This document shows positions 51,508 to 60,310 of a DNA stretch of 64,000 nucleotides, in pieces. The number at the start of each line of letters is the position of its first letter. Position 1 is the stretch's first letter. The notes below the pieces were generated by a model. That model was not told where the DNA came from. It worked only from the letters and a program-made list of their open reading frames with translations, and did not search any database. Location of the stretch: positions 124,001 through 188,000 of the forward strand of contig JAZNRE010000005.1 in NCBI GenBank assembly GCA_045590535.1, in the 5' to 3' direction. The position numbers and the translations under genes are program-made. This stretch comes from UMGS755 sp045590535. Its GTDB lineage: Bacteria > Bacillota > Clostridia > UBA1381 > UBA9506.

Positions 51508-51906
51508 TTATGCCTCCAAACCGTCACAGGCCTTGTTTTCATCAATAGTCTCATTGTTAGCTTCTTTTTTAATAGAACGGTTTGTGCCCATAAAAACGCC
51601 GCCCTCTTCAATCACCAAAGAGCCGGTTTCAATGTTACCTTCTAGGCTACCTGTTTCTTTAATCAAAAGCTGGTCACTTGCTAAAGCATTGCCATAAAGC
51701 TTGCCGGCAACAATCAAAGAGCTTGCACGAACATCGCCCTCTACATACGCTGTTTCGGTTAAAATCACCTCACGGGTAGTCACAATGTCACCTTTAATCG
51801 TGCCGTCAATTTTAATGGCACTTTCCGAGACTAAATCGCCCGTTAATGTTGTTTTTTCGCCAATTAAAACATCAACGCTGACATATTTAAACTTTTTAAA
51901 ATTCAT
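51508..51906 (-). CDS. Bactofilin (polymer-forming cytoskeletal protein)
   Basis: A 132-residue bactofilin. The core repeats of about 16-18 residues form a right-handed beta-helix (TLTGDLVSESAIKIDGTIKG, AYVEGDVRASSLIVAGKLYG, GSLEGNIETGSLVIEEG). Short tails follow. Bactofilins build membrane-associated filaments that place cell-wall or envelope enzymes. AAGGAG lies eight bases before the ATG at 51906, preferred over 51912. No peptidoglycan hydrolase is adjacent, which is the more common partner. Confidence 0.92.
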   Translation of the reverse strand: MNFKKFKYVSVDVLIGEKTTLTGDLVSESAIKIDGTIKGDIVTTREVILTETAYVEGDVRASSLIVAGKLYGNALASDQLLIKETGSLEGNIETGSLVIEEGGVFMGTNRSIKKEANNETIDENKACDGLEA

Positions 51907-51974
51907 CGCCATAACTCCTTTATGCCTGGTTTTGCCTTTGTCTTCGTTTTACCGTAGCTTTATTTTTATAAAAT

Positions 51975-52003
51975 CAAAGCTTTTCGCAGAGCGAAAAGCT
52001 TTG
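51975..52003 (-). terminator. Terminator of lysC
   Basis: CAAAGCTTTTCGC (51975-51987) pairs perfectly with GCGAAAAGCTTTG (51991-52003) around a 3-nt loop. On the minus strand it is followed by ATTTTAT. Confidence 0.85.
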
Positions 52004-52024
52004 AAAATCACATTATGGTAAAAC

Positions 52025-53233
52025 TCAACCTAATTCAAACTTATCATGAATAGCACGAACGGCCTTTGTTTCGCAGCCTGCGTCAATCAGAACCGAAACC
52101 TTAATCTCAGAGGTTGCAATCATGTGAATGTTGATTTGCGCTTCATAAAGAGCTTCAAACATTTTTGCAGCAACGCCGGGATTGGAAACCATGCCGGCAC
52201 CCACGATGGATACCTTGGAAACATCCTTGGTATAGTCTAAAGACTGATAATCAAGCACAGCCTTGTTCTCTTCTAAAATCTGCAGTGCTTCTTCTAAGCG
52301 GTCTTCCGGTGTGGTGAAGCTGATGTCTTTCGTGTTGTCACGACCGATGGACTGCAGAATGATATCAACATTGATGTTTTTCTTTGCAAGCAGAGAGAAA
52401 ATTTTAAAAGCCTTGCCCGGTGTGTCGGCAATACCGCAAATTGAAATACGCGCTACATCTGAATCTTTTGCAACGCCTCTTACTAACATTTTTTCCATGT
52501 TAACGACCTCCTTAACGATGGTGCCCGGTGCCTTGGTCAAGCTGGAACGGACACAAATATTGACATTATATTTTTTACCCATTTCAACAGAACGGTTGTG
52601 AAGCACATTGGCGCCTAAACTTGCCAGCTCCAGCATTTCGTCAAAGGTAATTTCTTCTAACTTAGATGCATTGGGAACAATGCGGGGGTCTGTTGTGTAA
52701 ACACCGTCAACATCGGTGTAAATTTCACACAAATCGGCATGGAGTGCAGCCGCCAAAGCCACCGCAGAGGTGTCAGAGCCGCCACGGCCCAGGGTTGTAA
52801 TATCGTCATAACGGTTAATGCCCTGGAAGCCTGCCACAATCACAATGTTTTTCTTGTCTAATTCTTTTTGCACGCGCTCCTGCTCAATTTTGCGAATGCG
52901 GGCCGCAGAATAATTGGAATCGGTGTGCATACCAACCTGCCAACCGGTTAAGGAAACAACAGGAAATCCCAGCTTTTCAATAGCCATAGCAAGTAACGAA
53001 ATGGAGATTTGTTCGCCGGTTGAAAGCAGCATATCCATCTCACGCTTTGAAGGTGAGGGGTTAATCTCCTTTGCTTTTGCAATCAGGTCGTCAGTGGTGT
53101 CGCCTTGGGCAGAAACCACAACAATAACCTGGTTACCGGCTTTATAAGTATCGGTGATGATACCGGCTACATTAAAGACATGTTCTGCATCTTTAACAGA
53201 GGAGCCGCCGAATTTTTGTACAATCAGACTCAT
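52025..53233 (-). CDS. lysC: Aspartokinase
   Basis: A 402-residue aspartate kinase, first step to lysine, methionine and threonine. The kinase motif is LIVQKFGGSSVKDAE (residues 3-17), with GRGGSDTSAVALAAAL near 150, and two C-terminal ACT domains (about 265-400, ISICGIADTPGKAFKIF and VSIVGAGMVSNPGVAAKMF) for allosteric control. GAAAGGAC precedes the ATG. It follows degV by 66 bases with a palindromic element between them and no lysine riboswitch. An internal start for a beta subunit, as in Bacillus, is possible but was not established. Confidence 0.95.
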   Translation of the reverse strand: MSLIVQKFGGSSVKDAEHVFNVAGIITDTYKAGNQVIVVVSAQGDTTDDLIAKAKEINPSPSKREMDMLLSTGEQISISLLAMAIEKLGFPVVSLTGWQVGMHTDSNYSAARIRKIEQERVQKELDKKNIVIVAGFQGINRYDDITTLGRGGSDTSAVALAAALHADLCEIYTDVDGVYTTDPRIVPNASKLEEITFDEMLELASLGANVLHNRSVEMGKKYNVNICVRSSLTKAPGTIVKEVVNMEKMLVRGVAKDSDVARISICGIADTPGKAFKIFSLLAKKNINVDIILQSIGRDNTKDISFTTPEDRLEEALQILEENKAVLDYQSLDYTKDVSKVSIVGAGMVSNPGVAAKMFEALYEAQINIHMIATSEIKVSVLIDAGCETKAVRAIHDKFELG

Positions 53234-53259
53234 AAAATCCGTCCTTTCTTATTGATATT

Positions 53260-53286
53260 GTAGCACATGAGCATGCTCACAGCTAC
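53260..53286 (-). promoter_or_regulatory. Inverted repeat in the lysC leader
   Basis: GTAGC-ACA-TGAGCATGCTCA-CA-GCTAC is an interrupted palindrome with the perfect core TGAGCATGCTCA, lying between degV and lysC. It could be an operator or an mRNA hairpin. There is no U-run long enough for a terminator. Confidence 0.4.
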
Positions 53287-53299
53287 TATAATCTACAAA

Positions 53300-54157
53300 T
53301 TATAATGCATCCTTGCGGACCATTAAGAGGCCCAAGGTGTTAGGGCCGCAATGGGATGAAATAGTACAGCCGGCACGGGTGTGAAGAACTTCTTCAAACC
53401 GTCCGTCTTTTTCCACTAAATCAGCAACAAGTTGCACATATTCAGGGTCGCAGCCTGCGTGGGTGATGATGGCGCGTTTTGTGTCTAAGTTTTCAATGGC
53501 CAGGCAATCGGCAATATATTTTTCTAAAACTGCCCTAAACTTGCCTCTATATTTTTTGCCCACATCCATTTTGCCGTCACGAACTTCAATGCAGGGCTTG
53601 ATGCTTAATAAGTTTGCGCCTAAGGCTGCCACTGTGCTGCAGCGACCACCCTTGTGCAAAAATTCTAACGATTCAATAACAAAAGAGGCATCAACACGCT
53701 TCACGAAAGAAGATGCATCTTCTAAAACTTCTTCGGCTTTAGCGCCGGCATCCAGCATGTCTTGTGCATGCAGAATGGTTAAAGCCTCACCGGTTGATAA
53801 ATTCAAGGTGTCCACAATGAACACACGGCCTGCAAACTCTTCAGCCGCCAGGCAAGCGTTCTGATAGGTGCAGGAAAAACCGGAGCTGAGCGAAAAATGG
53901 ATAACCTGATCGGCTTCCTCTAAGAGCTTTTCAAAATATGCCACAAAGTCGCCAATGGAAATGGCCGCCGTTTTGGGCAGCACACCCTCTTTTTCATAGC
54001 GGGCATAAATTTCATCGGGGGTAATTTCAAGACCATCTAAATAAGTTTCTTCACCAATGGTGATATATAAAGGGATTTGCCGAATGTTGCGCTCTTTAAG
54101 CAATTCTTTTGGCAAATCGCAAGTGGAGTCAACAGAGATTAAAACTTTGTTCTCCAA
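53300..54157 (-). CDS. DegV family fatty-acid-binding protein
   Basis: A 285-residue DegV protein (FakB type), which holds a fatty acid for phosphorylation by FakA. It opens VLISVDSTCDLPKELL; the conserved VIHFSLSSGFSCTYQNA near residue 90 forms the head-group site. Length is normal. The frame is open to 54199, but GAGGAGAGG lies before a TTG at 54157 where homologues start, so a TTG start is proposed. It heads degV-lysC behind a consensus promoter. Confidence 0.9.
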   Translation of the reverse strand: MENKVLISVDSTCDLPKELLKERNIRQIPLYITIGEETYLDGLEITPDEIYARYEKEGVLPKTAAISIGDFVAYFEKLLEEADQVIHFSLSSGFSCTYQNACLAAEEFAGRVFIVDTLNLSTGEALTILHAQDMLDAGAKAEEVLEDASSFVKRVDASFVIESLEFLHKGGRCSTVAALGANLLSIKPCIEVRDGKMDVGKKYRGKFRAVLEKYIADCLAIENLDTKRAIITHAGCDPEYVQLVADLVEKDGRFEEVLHTRAGCTISSHCGPNTLGLLMVRKDAL

Positions 54158-54225
54158 AATAATCCTCTCCTCAAGGTTGCTATGTGAAAATGATAGCATA
54201 AAATTGTAAAAAGTTTTACCTTATC

Positions 54226-54254
54226 ATTATAATATACGAAATATAAATTGTCAA
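54226..54254 (-). promoter_or_regulatory. Promoter of degV-lysC
   Basis: On the minus strand TTGACA (54249-54254) and TATAAT (54226-54231) are 17 bases apart, about 70 bases before the proposed degV start. From 54255 to 54390 the sequence is AT-rich without a gene. Confidence 0.9.
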
Positions 54255-54393
54255 TATGACACTGCGAAAACAAGGAAATTTCATTGATTCAGCATAATTT
54301 TTTGAGTTTTTGGAGAAATAAACTGTTATTTTTGTAAGTTAAATTTTTACATTTAAAGTCATCAATTTGGCTATCTATAAATTATTTATTCAT

Positions 54394-54560
54394 TTTCAAC
54401 TTTCCATTTTCCATTATCAATTATCTTCTGTCTGCGATGGTCCCCCTCACTTTAGGCAAGGGAGGCTATGGCAGGGAGGGCTTTGCAGAGGAGGTTTTTC
54501 TACCTCATCCGAGCGACTTCGTCGCCCACCTTCCCCTTGAGGGGAAGGCTTGGTTGGGTA
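54394..54560. repeat. Dispersed intergenic repeats, copy 2 and a second type
   Basis: An AT-rich stretch of TTTCCATTTTCCATTATC type is followed at 54428-54497 by a diverged copy of the CTGTCTGCGA element seen at 5472, here with AGGCAAGGGAGG and CTTTGCAGAGGAGG. From about 54507 a second element, CCGAGCGACTTCGTCGCC with TTCCCCTTGAGGGGAA, contains two short hairpins. The region is non-coding. Such blocks are typical of small non-autonomous intergenic repeats in Clostridia genomes. Confidence 0.55.
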
Positions 54561-54618
54561 TGCTCATTGGAAAGGCTAAGTGAGCAGAGCACTCTTTGGG
54601 AAGGGTTTGGGGTAACAA

Positions 54619-54649
54619 AAAAGAAGCATGGCATTTGCCATGCTCCTTT
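54619..54649 (-). terminator. Terminator of the S-layer gene
   Basis: AGCATGGC (54625-54632) pairs with GCCATGCT (54637-54644), with outer AAAG/CTTT pairs. On the minus strand it is followed by TTTTTTG, 19 bases after the stop. Confidence 0.88.
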
Positions 54650-54667
54650 GTGTAACCGAAAGGTTAA

Positions 54668-57600
54668 TTAGTCAAGTGTTACACCTGTGCCGAAGCTTGC
54701 ATCAACAGTAGATGTTGCGATGCCGGTTTCAACTTCTGCATACTTGTAGGTAACAACTTCAACAACTACGCCGTCGTCAGCCTTAACAAGTACTACATAA
54801 TAATCAGATGTGTATTTGCTGGATTCAACCTTAGCCTTCTTGATGTAAGAAGTGCTGCTGTAACCCTTGAATGCATTTCTGATTGCCTTAGTGGTATCAA
54901 ACAGTACATTTGTGCCGTTAGCATCCAGATCCCAACCATAGCTGTCGCCTGTAGCCAGGTCGATGTAAGCACCGGTGATGTCAGTTACAACACCAACACT
55001 GTACTCAACGGTTGTGCCATCGGAAGTCTTCAGCAGCTTAGCTTTGCTGTAAGCTTCTGTGGTTACAACGCCACTGCCGTCTACAACTTCGTCCTGTACA
55101 TCGAGAACGATGTCGAGGTCGTTGATTTCGCCTGCTGCGTTGGTGGTGTACTGGAATACATCACCAGCGGAGAGGTCAGCATAGTCATAAGCACCGATGT
55201 AGCCTTCGTTAGCTTCAGCCAGGCTCTTCAGTTCGCCAGCCTGGAAGAAGTTAATGATGTTAGCGGAGTTACCAGCTGCATCCAGACCTACGGATGTGCT
55301 TCTTGCAACTGCCAGAGCGTTTGCTTTACCAGCGAAGCCCATGCTGTTGGTGATCAATGCTGCACCGATTGCTCTGTCAGCATCAACATCGAATACGAAA
55401 CCATTGTAGGAAGCATCAGCATCCAGGCTGCTTACTGTGTAAACCTGAATCTTATCTTCGTTGATAGCACCGGCTTCAACAGGAGCGTTGAAGATTACGG
55501 TGTTGTCTAACAGACTTAAACCAGCAAATCTGTTGGTCTTGTCATTGTACTTAGAAGCATCAGCTACATCATCATAGTTGAATACTTTGTCACTGCTTGT
55601 GTTAGTAGCGAAAGTCAACTCAGTGATTTCAGAACCATTGTCTTTGAAGGTTACGAATCTCTTGTAGAGATAGTCAGGATCAACAGTTACAGGATCCCAT
55701 GTGCTTGTGCCACTATTCCATGTTTTGATCAAAGCACGGATAGCTGCGAAGGGAGCATCCTGAGCTGCTTCTTTAACATTTTCACTGTCATAAGCCTTAT
55801 CAAGGATACCAGCAGGAGCAGTGAGGCGAACGCCGGAAGCTTTAATATCCATTGTTACTTTTTCATTGTCCTTGGTTAACAGTTTGATCTGCCATACAGA
55901 ACCAAAGCTGCCTTCATCCTTAGCGATATCAACGATGAATGCATAGTTACCGGTGGTAGCTCTGGTCAGGTCAGCATCATAGATGTAACCATCGATTGTG
56001 AGGTAGAACACACCGGAAGCACCAGCCTTCAGGCCACCGATCAGAGCGCCGTCAGCCAGAGTGTAGTCATTACCATCGATTGTGTAAACAGCTTCGCCGT
56101 TTTCAATTCTTGTTTCATCAACAGAAGCTTCAATAACTTCATTTGTTACATAGATGTCAGCAAAGGTCCAGTCTTCACTGCTTGCAGCATCAGCAACGAT
56201 GTTCAGCATGTCGCCTTCAGCGATGTCAGCAAATGTAACCAGTTCGCCATCTTTGTAGATGTTGCAAACAAAGTCATCGTCATGATCTTCGGGATTCAGA
56301 GTGTATTCGTTAGAACCTGCGCAAGAAAGAACCATTGTGTCTGCGTCGATTTCTTCAACGATAGCATATTCATACTTGGTAAGCATCATCTTAGAAACGA
56401 GACCATCAGCTTTGTTAACTAACAGAGTAACTGTGTTGTAGTCATCTAATTCGCCAAGAGTGTCAACGCCACCATCAATTACGCCAGCTGTTTTGCCGTT
56501 CAAATAAACTTCAACTGCAGTAGCATCAGCGAATTTAACAGTTGTGGTCTTGTTGTCATCAGCATTTTCCCAATATTCGAAGGTTACAACCTTATCAGTA
56601 CCAACAGTTGCAACGCTGAACTCATCAACTGCTGCGCCGATGTTGTCGATTGTGATAACTTCGATAGACTTGGTATCGGGAACGATAGCCAGGATTTCGT
56701 TTTCGCCATCTTCGTTGTAAGTAACATAAGCGTTAACGGTGTAGCCCAGCATGTTCAAAGCTGCATCATCATTGATTAAAGCATTGAATGTGTATACTTT
56801 GCTACCGTCACCTAAAGTGGTAACTGTCAAAGCCAGTTCGTTAGCGATATCGCTAGCGTCAAATTTGTAGAAGCCGTTGTTAGCAACCTTCAGAGCGATT
56901 TTCTTATTACCATTTCTGATTAAAGAAGAATCAGTTCTGTAGGTGTCTTCTACTGTAGCTTTGATTTTGTAGATGTCATGATACTGAGACAGCAGAGTAC
57001 GTCTTTCGTAGTCAGCAGCTTTGCCACCGTCATAGATTTTGTACTCGTCATCACCGGAAAGAGTGATGAAAGCTGCATCCATCAGAGGAGCATCAAAAGA
57101 GTTGTAAACCAACTGAGCAACGCCAGCACGGCTAGCAGCACCAGTAGCAGGAGTCATAGCGACACCGTTCTGGATACCATAGGTGTTAGCAATTGCCATG
57201 TAGCCTGTGGGATAACCGCCTCTGTTTTCAGCCAGAGGAGCAAAGCCCAGAGCAGCAACGATCATTTTAACAGCTTCCTGATATGTAACATTTGCATCAG
57301 GATCAAATGCGCCGTTACCACGACCATTTACGATACCTGCATCAGCAGCCCAATTGATGTAACCTGCAGCCCAGTGGTTAGCAGCTACGTCATTGAACTT
57401 AACGCCAGCGCTGCCAGCAGCAGCTGCTTCAGCGTTCATAGCTCTGCAGATAACAGCAGCAAACTCAGAACGTTTGATGTTTGCGTCCGGATCGAAGTTA
57501 CCTGCCTCTTTACCTTCGAGGATATCGAGGGCAGCTAAAACTTCAATTGCTTCGTAAGCACTGTTTGTTTCCTTGACATCTGTAAAGGTGGCTGCGCTTG

Positions 57601-57670
57601 TGCTAACAACTAAGCTCATCAGCATAGCAACAGTCAGAATTACTGACATCAGCTTTTTGAGATTTTTCAT
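54668..57670 (-). CDS. S-layer homology (SLH) domain surface protein
   Basis: A 1000-residue secreted surface protein, probably the S-layer protein. Residues 1-27 are a Sec signal peptide (LMSVILTVAMLMSLVVSTSA). Three SLH modules follow (about 28-85, 90-150, 155-200; NFDPDANIKRSEFAAVICRA, AFDPDANVTYQEAVKMIVAA), which bind pyruvylated wall polymer. The remaining 800 residues are acidic, beta-rich and rich in Asp, Ala, Thr and Val, with very few Cys. Codon use looks more uniform (GTT/GTA, GCA, AAG) than in neighbours, as in very highly expressed genes. GGGAGG precedes the ATG; a consensus promoter and 130-base 5' UTR lie upstream. Confidence 0.92.
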   Translation of the reverse strand: MKNLKKLMSVILTVAMLMSLVVSTSAATFTDVKETNSAYEAIEVLAALDILEGKEAGNFDPDANIKRSEFAAVICRAMNAEAAAAGSAGVKFNDVAANHWAAGYINWAADAGIVNGRGNGAFDPDANVTYQEAVKMIVAALGFAPLAENRGGYPTGYMAIANTYGIQNGVAMTPATGAASRAGVAQLVYNSFDAPLMDAAFITLSGDDEYKIYDGGKAADYERRTLLSQYHDIYKIKATVEDTYRTDSSLIRNGNKKIALKVANNGFYKFDASDIANELALTVTTLGDGSKVYTFNALINDDAALNMLGYTVNAYVTYNEDGENEILAIVPDTKSIEVITIDNIGAAVDEFSVATVGTDKVVTFEYWENADDNKTTTVKFADATAVEVYLNGKTAGVIDGGVDTLGELDDYNTVTLLVNKADGLVSKMMLTKYEYAIVEEIDADTMVLSCAGSNEYTLNPEDHDDDFVCNIYKDGELVTFADIAEGDMLNIVADAASSEDWTFADIYVTNEVIEASVDETRIENGEAVYTIDGNDYTLADGALIGGLKAGASGVFYLTIDGYIYDADLTRATTGNYAFIVDIAKDEGSFGSVWQIKLLTKDNEKVTMDIKASGVRLTAPAGILDKAYDSENVKEAAQDAPFAAIRALIKTWNSGTSTWDPVTVDPDYLYKRFVTFKDNGSEITELTFATNTSSDKVFNYDDVADASKYNDKTNRFAGLSLLDNTVIFNAPVEAGAINEDKIQVYTVSSLDADASYNGFVFDVDADRAIGAALITNSMGFAGKANALAVARSTSVGLDAAGNSANIINFFQAGELKSLAEANEGYIGAYDYADLSAGDVFQYTTNAAGEINDLDIVLDVQDEVVDGSGVVTTEAYSKAKLLKTSDGTTVEYSVGVVTDITGAYIDLATGDSYGWDLDANGTNVLFDTTKAIRNAFKGYSSTSYIKKAKVESSKYTSDYYVVLVKADDGVVVEVVTYKYAEVETGIATSTVDASFGTGVTLD

Positions 57671-57807
57671 TTTCTCAAATCCTCCCTTATAATAATTTTT
57701 TATTTTTTATCGAAAGAGTTATGGTTTACCATGTAACTCATTCCTCTTTCAAAAATGAGAAACACTTTGCGGAAAGGGACAGAGTTCTATCCACTATCCA
57801 TGCATTG

Positions 57808-57836
57808 ATTATATCACTTGTTTTAGCGATAGTCAA
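57808..57836 (-). promoter_or_regulatory. Promoter of the S-layer gene
   Basis: On the minus strand TTGACT (57831-57836) and TATAAT (57808-57813) are 17 bases apart. The 5' UTR of about 130 bases may stabilise the mRNA, as for other S-layer transcripts. Between 57837 and 58070 the only notable element is an inverted repeat, GCTGAAATAGT with ACTGTTTCAGC (57960-57989), after pyrG; it has no U-run. Confidence 0.85.
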
Positions 57837-58070
57837 TGCCTGATTCGCAGTTGTAATAAAATTGTAAAATTATTGATTTTAACAACTTTATCAAACTGTG
57901 AAATCTATGCTAAACACGCTTTTTTAGCGAAATTGCATCATGGAAAAGTTTGACTTTTTGCTGAAATAGTTGCGAAATACTGTTTCAGCTTTAATACAAA
58001 CTGTTTACCTTTTCGTTTCATACTCGCGTGTTGTTGCCTTTTAAAGCACCTCTTTATGCTTTCTTTGCTG

Positions 58071-59678
58071 TTATTTTTCTAATTTATATGCCAGGCTGTT
58101 CTTAACGAAATCGGCAAATAACGGATGGGGACGGTTGGGGCGTGATTTAAACTCGGGATGGAACTGCACGCCAATGAACCAACGCTTTTCGGGCAGCTCT
58201 AACATTTCACACAGTCTGCCATCGGGAGATTTACCCACAAAATACATGCCGGCTTCTTCTAAGCGGTCACGGTATGCATTGTTAATTTCATACCGATGAC
58301 GGTGACGCTCATCAATCACTTCTTTTTGATAAGCCTCAAAAGCCTTGGTGTTTCTCAGCACATGGCAGGGATATTTGCCCAGGCGCATGGTGCCACCCAA
58401 CTTATCAGCTTCTTTTTGGTCGGGCATGATATCGATAACCGGATGCACGGTTGACGGGTCAATCTCGGTGGAGTGAGCCGCCTTTAAGCCCAGGACATTT
58501 TTGGCAAACTCAACAACGGCCATTTGCATGCCCAAGCTGATGCCAAAGAAGGGCACATCATGCTCACGGGCATAACGGCAGGCCAAAATTTTGCCTTCTA
58601 CCCCACGGTCACCAAAACCGCCGGGGACCAAGATGCCATCAACATCGCCTAAGGTTTCATCCAGGTTTTCTTCATTTAATAATTCAGAATTGATCCATTT
58701 AATGTTCACTTTTGCATCGTTGGCAATGCCGCCATGCTTTAACGCCTCAACGGCACTTAAGTAAGCATCGTGAAGGGCTACATATTTGCCAACCAAAGCA
58801 ATGGTGATTTCATGGCTCAAGTTTTTGGTTTTGGTTACTAAGGCCTTCCACTCATCCAAGTCGGGACGATATTCAGGCAGACCCAGTTTCTTTAAAGTAA
58901 CCCGTGCCAAGCCTTCTTTTTCTAAAAGCAGGGGCACTTCATATAAAATCGGTGTGTCGGGGTTGTGAATAACCGCATCGGATGAAACATTGCAGAACAA
59001 GGCAAGCTTGTTGACAATGTCAGCATCTAAGGGGTGGGATGTGCGGCAAACCAACACATCGGGCTGAATGCCAAGACTTAATAATTCTTTTACGCTGTGC
59101 TGTGCGGGCTTTGACTTAAGCTCACCGCTCATTTCAAGATAAGGAATGAGGGCTACATGCACATACATAACATTTTCACGGCCAACATCGTTGGCCACCT
59201 GACGGATGGCTTCTAAATACGGCTGGCTTTCAATATCACCAACCGTGCCGCCGATTTCGGTGATGACAATGTCATTCTCGCCGGATGCACCGCTGCGGTA
59301 AATGCGTTCTTTAATTTCATTGGTGATGTGGGGGATAACCTGAACGGTGCCACCTAAATAGTCACCAGTTCTTTCCTTATTTATAACAGACCAATAAATT
59401 TTGCCTGTGGTGATGTCACTGTTTTCGTTTAAGTTTTCGTCAATGAAGCGCTCGTAGTGACCTAAATCCAGGTCAGCCTCGGCACCGTCATCGGTTACAA
59501 AAACTTCACCATGCTGAATGGGACTCATTGTGCCCGGGTCAATGTTAATATACGGGTCAAATTTCTGACTTGTAACTTTAAAGCCGCGGGCCTTTAAAAG
59601 ACGACCCAACGAAGCTGCTGTGATTCCTTTACCCAGGCCGGATACAACACCGCCTGTAACGAATATATACTTAGACAT
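58071..59678 (-). CDS. pyrG: CTP synthase
   Basis: A 535-residue enzyme that aminates UTP to CTP. The N-terminal synthase domain begins MSKYIFVTGGVVSGLGKGIT, with DPYINIDPGTMSPIQHGEVF. The C-terminal class I glutamine amidotransferase has VPGGFGDRGVEGKI and FGISLGMQMAVVEF near residue 375. Here the nucleophile position reads GISLGMQ, so the usual catalytic Cys of GICLGMQ appears to be Ser (see findings). GGGGGG lies before the ATG at 59678. Confidence 0.95.
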   Translation of the reverse strand: MSKYIFVTGGVVSGLGKGITAASLGRLLKARGFKVTSQKFDPYINIDPGTMSPIQHGEVFVTDDGAEADLDLGHYERFIDENLNENSDITTGKIYWSVINKERTGDYLGGTVQVIPHITNEIKERIYRSGASGENDIVITEIGGTVGDIESQPYLEAIRQVANDVGRENVMYVHVALIPYLEMSGELKSKPAQHSVKELLSLGIQPDVLVCRTSHPLDADIVNKLALFCNVSSDAVIHNPDTPILYEVPLLLEKEGLARVTLKKLGLPEYRPDLDEWKALVTKTKNLSHEITIALVGKYVALHDAYLSAVEALKHGGIANDAKVNIKWINSELLNEENLDETLGDVDGILVPGGFGDRGVEGKILACRYAREHDVPFFGISLGMQMAVVEFAKNVLGLKAAHSTEIDPSTVHPVIDIMPDQKEADKLGGTMRLGKYPCHVLRNTKAFEAYQKEVIDERHRHRYEINNAYRDRLEEAGMYFVGKSPDGRLCEMLELPEKRWFIGVQFHPEFKSRPNRPHPLFADFVKNSLAYKLEK

Positions 59679-59802
59679 ACCAATCCCCCCATTATCTAAC
59701 ACATAAAAATCCTACTTTATACATTGTAATGCTTTTTGTCTATATTGTCAAGGTTTTTTTTATAGTTTTGTGGTTTTTTTGAGGGTAATTTTTACTACAT
59801 TA

Positions 59803-59831
59803 TTGCATTTTTTTCTTTGTTGCGATATAAT
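59803..59831 (+). promoter_or_regulatory. Promoter of aroQ-comF
   Basis: TTGCAT (59803-59808) and TATAAT (59826-59831) are 17 bases apart, about 35 bases before aroQ. Confidence 0.75.
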
Positions 59832-59866
59832 TGACATTGCATAAAAAATTATGCAAGGGAGTGACT

Positions 59867-60310
59867 ATGATGGCAAAGAATTTCTATGTAATTCACGGAC
59901 CGAATTTGAACATGTTGGGCGTTCGCGAGCCTGCTGTTTACGGCAGCGAAACCCTGGCGGATATCAACGCTGAAATTGCTGCCCTGGCCGAAAAGCTTGG
60001 GGTGACGGTCACCTTTTTTCAGTCAAACTGCGAAGGGGCTTTAATTGATAAAATTCAGGAGACTTATCAAAAGGCCGACGGCATTATTATTAACCCTGGC
60101 GCCTACACACATTACAGCTATGCCATTCGCGATGCTTTAGCCTCGGTAGACCTGCCTGTTATTGAGGTGCACCTTTCTGACATTTATAAAAGGGAAGAAT
60201 TCAGAAAATTTTCGGTGATCAAGCCGGTGTGTCGGGCACAAATCAGTGGTTTGGGCAAAGAGGGCTATTTACTGGCGTTGCGGGAGATGGTTACCAAGTA
60301 TGCACGCTAA
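59867..60310 (+). CDS. aroQ: 3-dehydroquinate dehydratase, type II
   Basis: A 147-residue type II dehydroquinase, third shikimate step. Motifs are FYVIHGPNLNMLGVREPAVY with the catalytic Tyr, FFQSNCEGALIDKIQE, IINPGAYTHYSYAIRDAL and IEVHLSDIYKREEFRKFSV. AAGGGAG precedes ATGATG; 59867 or 59870 is the start. It supplies a step absent from the operon at 32 kb. The comF gene overlaps its end by 11 bases. Confidence 0.96.
   Translation: MMAKNFYVIHGPNLNMLGVREPAVYGSETLADINAEIAALAEKLGVTVTFFQSNCEGALIDKIQETYQKADGIIINPGAYTHYSYAIRDALASVDLPVIEVHLSDIYKREEFRKFSVIKPVCRAQISGLGKEGYLLALREMVTKYAR

Noticed and set aside
53234..53299. Lysine riboswitch upstream of lysC
   Set aside because: Only 66 bases separate degV from lysC, too short for the L-box of about 170 bases, and no L-box motif is seen.
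54468..54671. 67-codon plus-strand ORF upstream of the S-layer terminator
   Set aside because: It reads through the dispersed repeat and the terminator hairpin, and has no ribosome binding site or recognisable product.
56978..57538. 186-codon plus-strand ORF opposite the S-layer gene
   Set aside because: Ser/Thr/Val-rich shadow caused by the strong codon bias of the S-layer gene.
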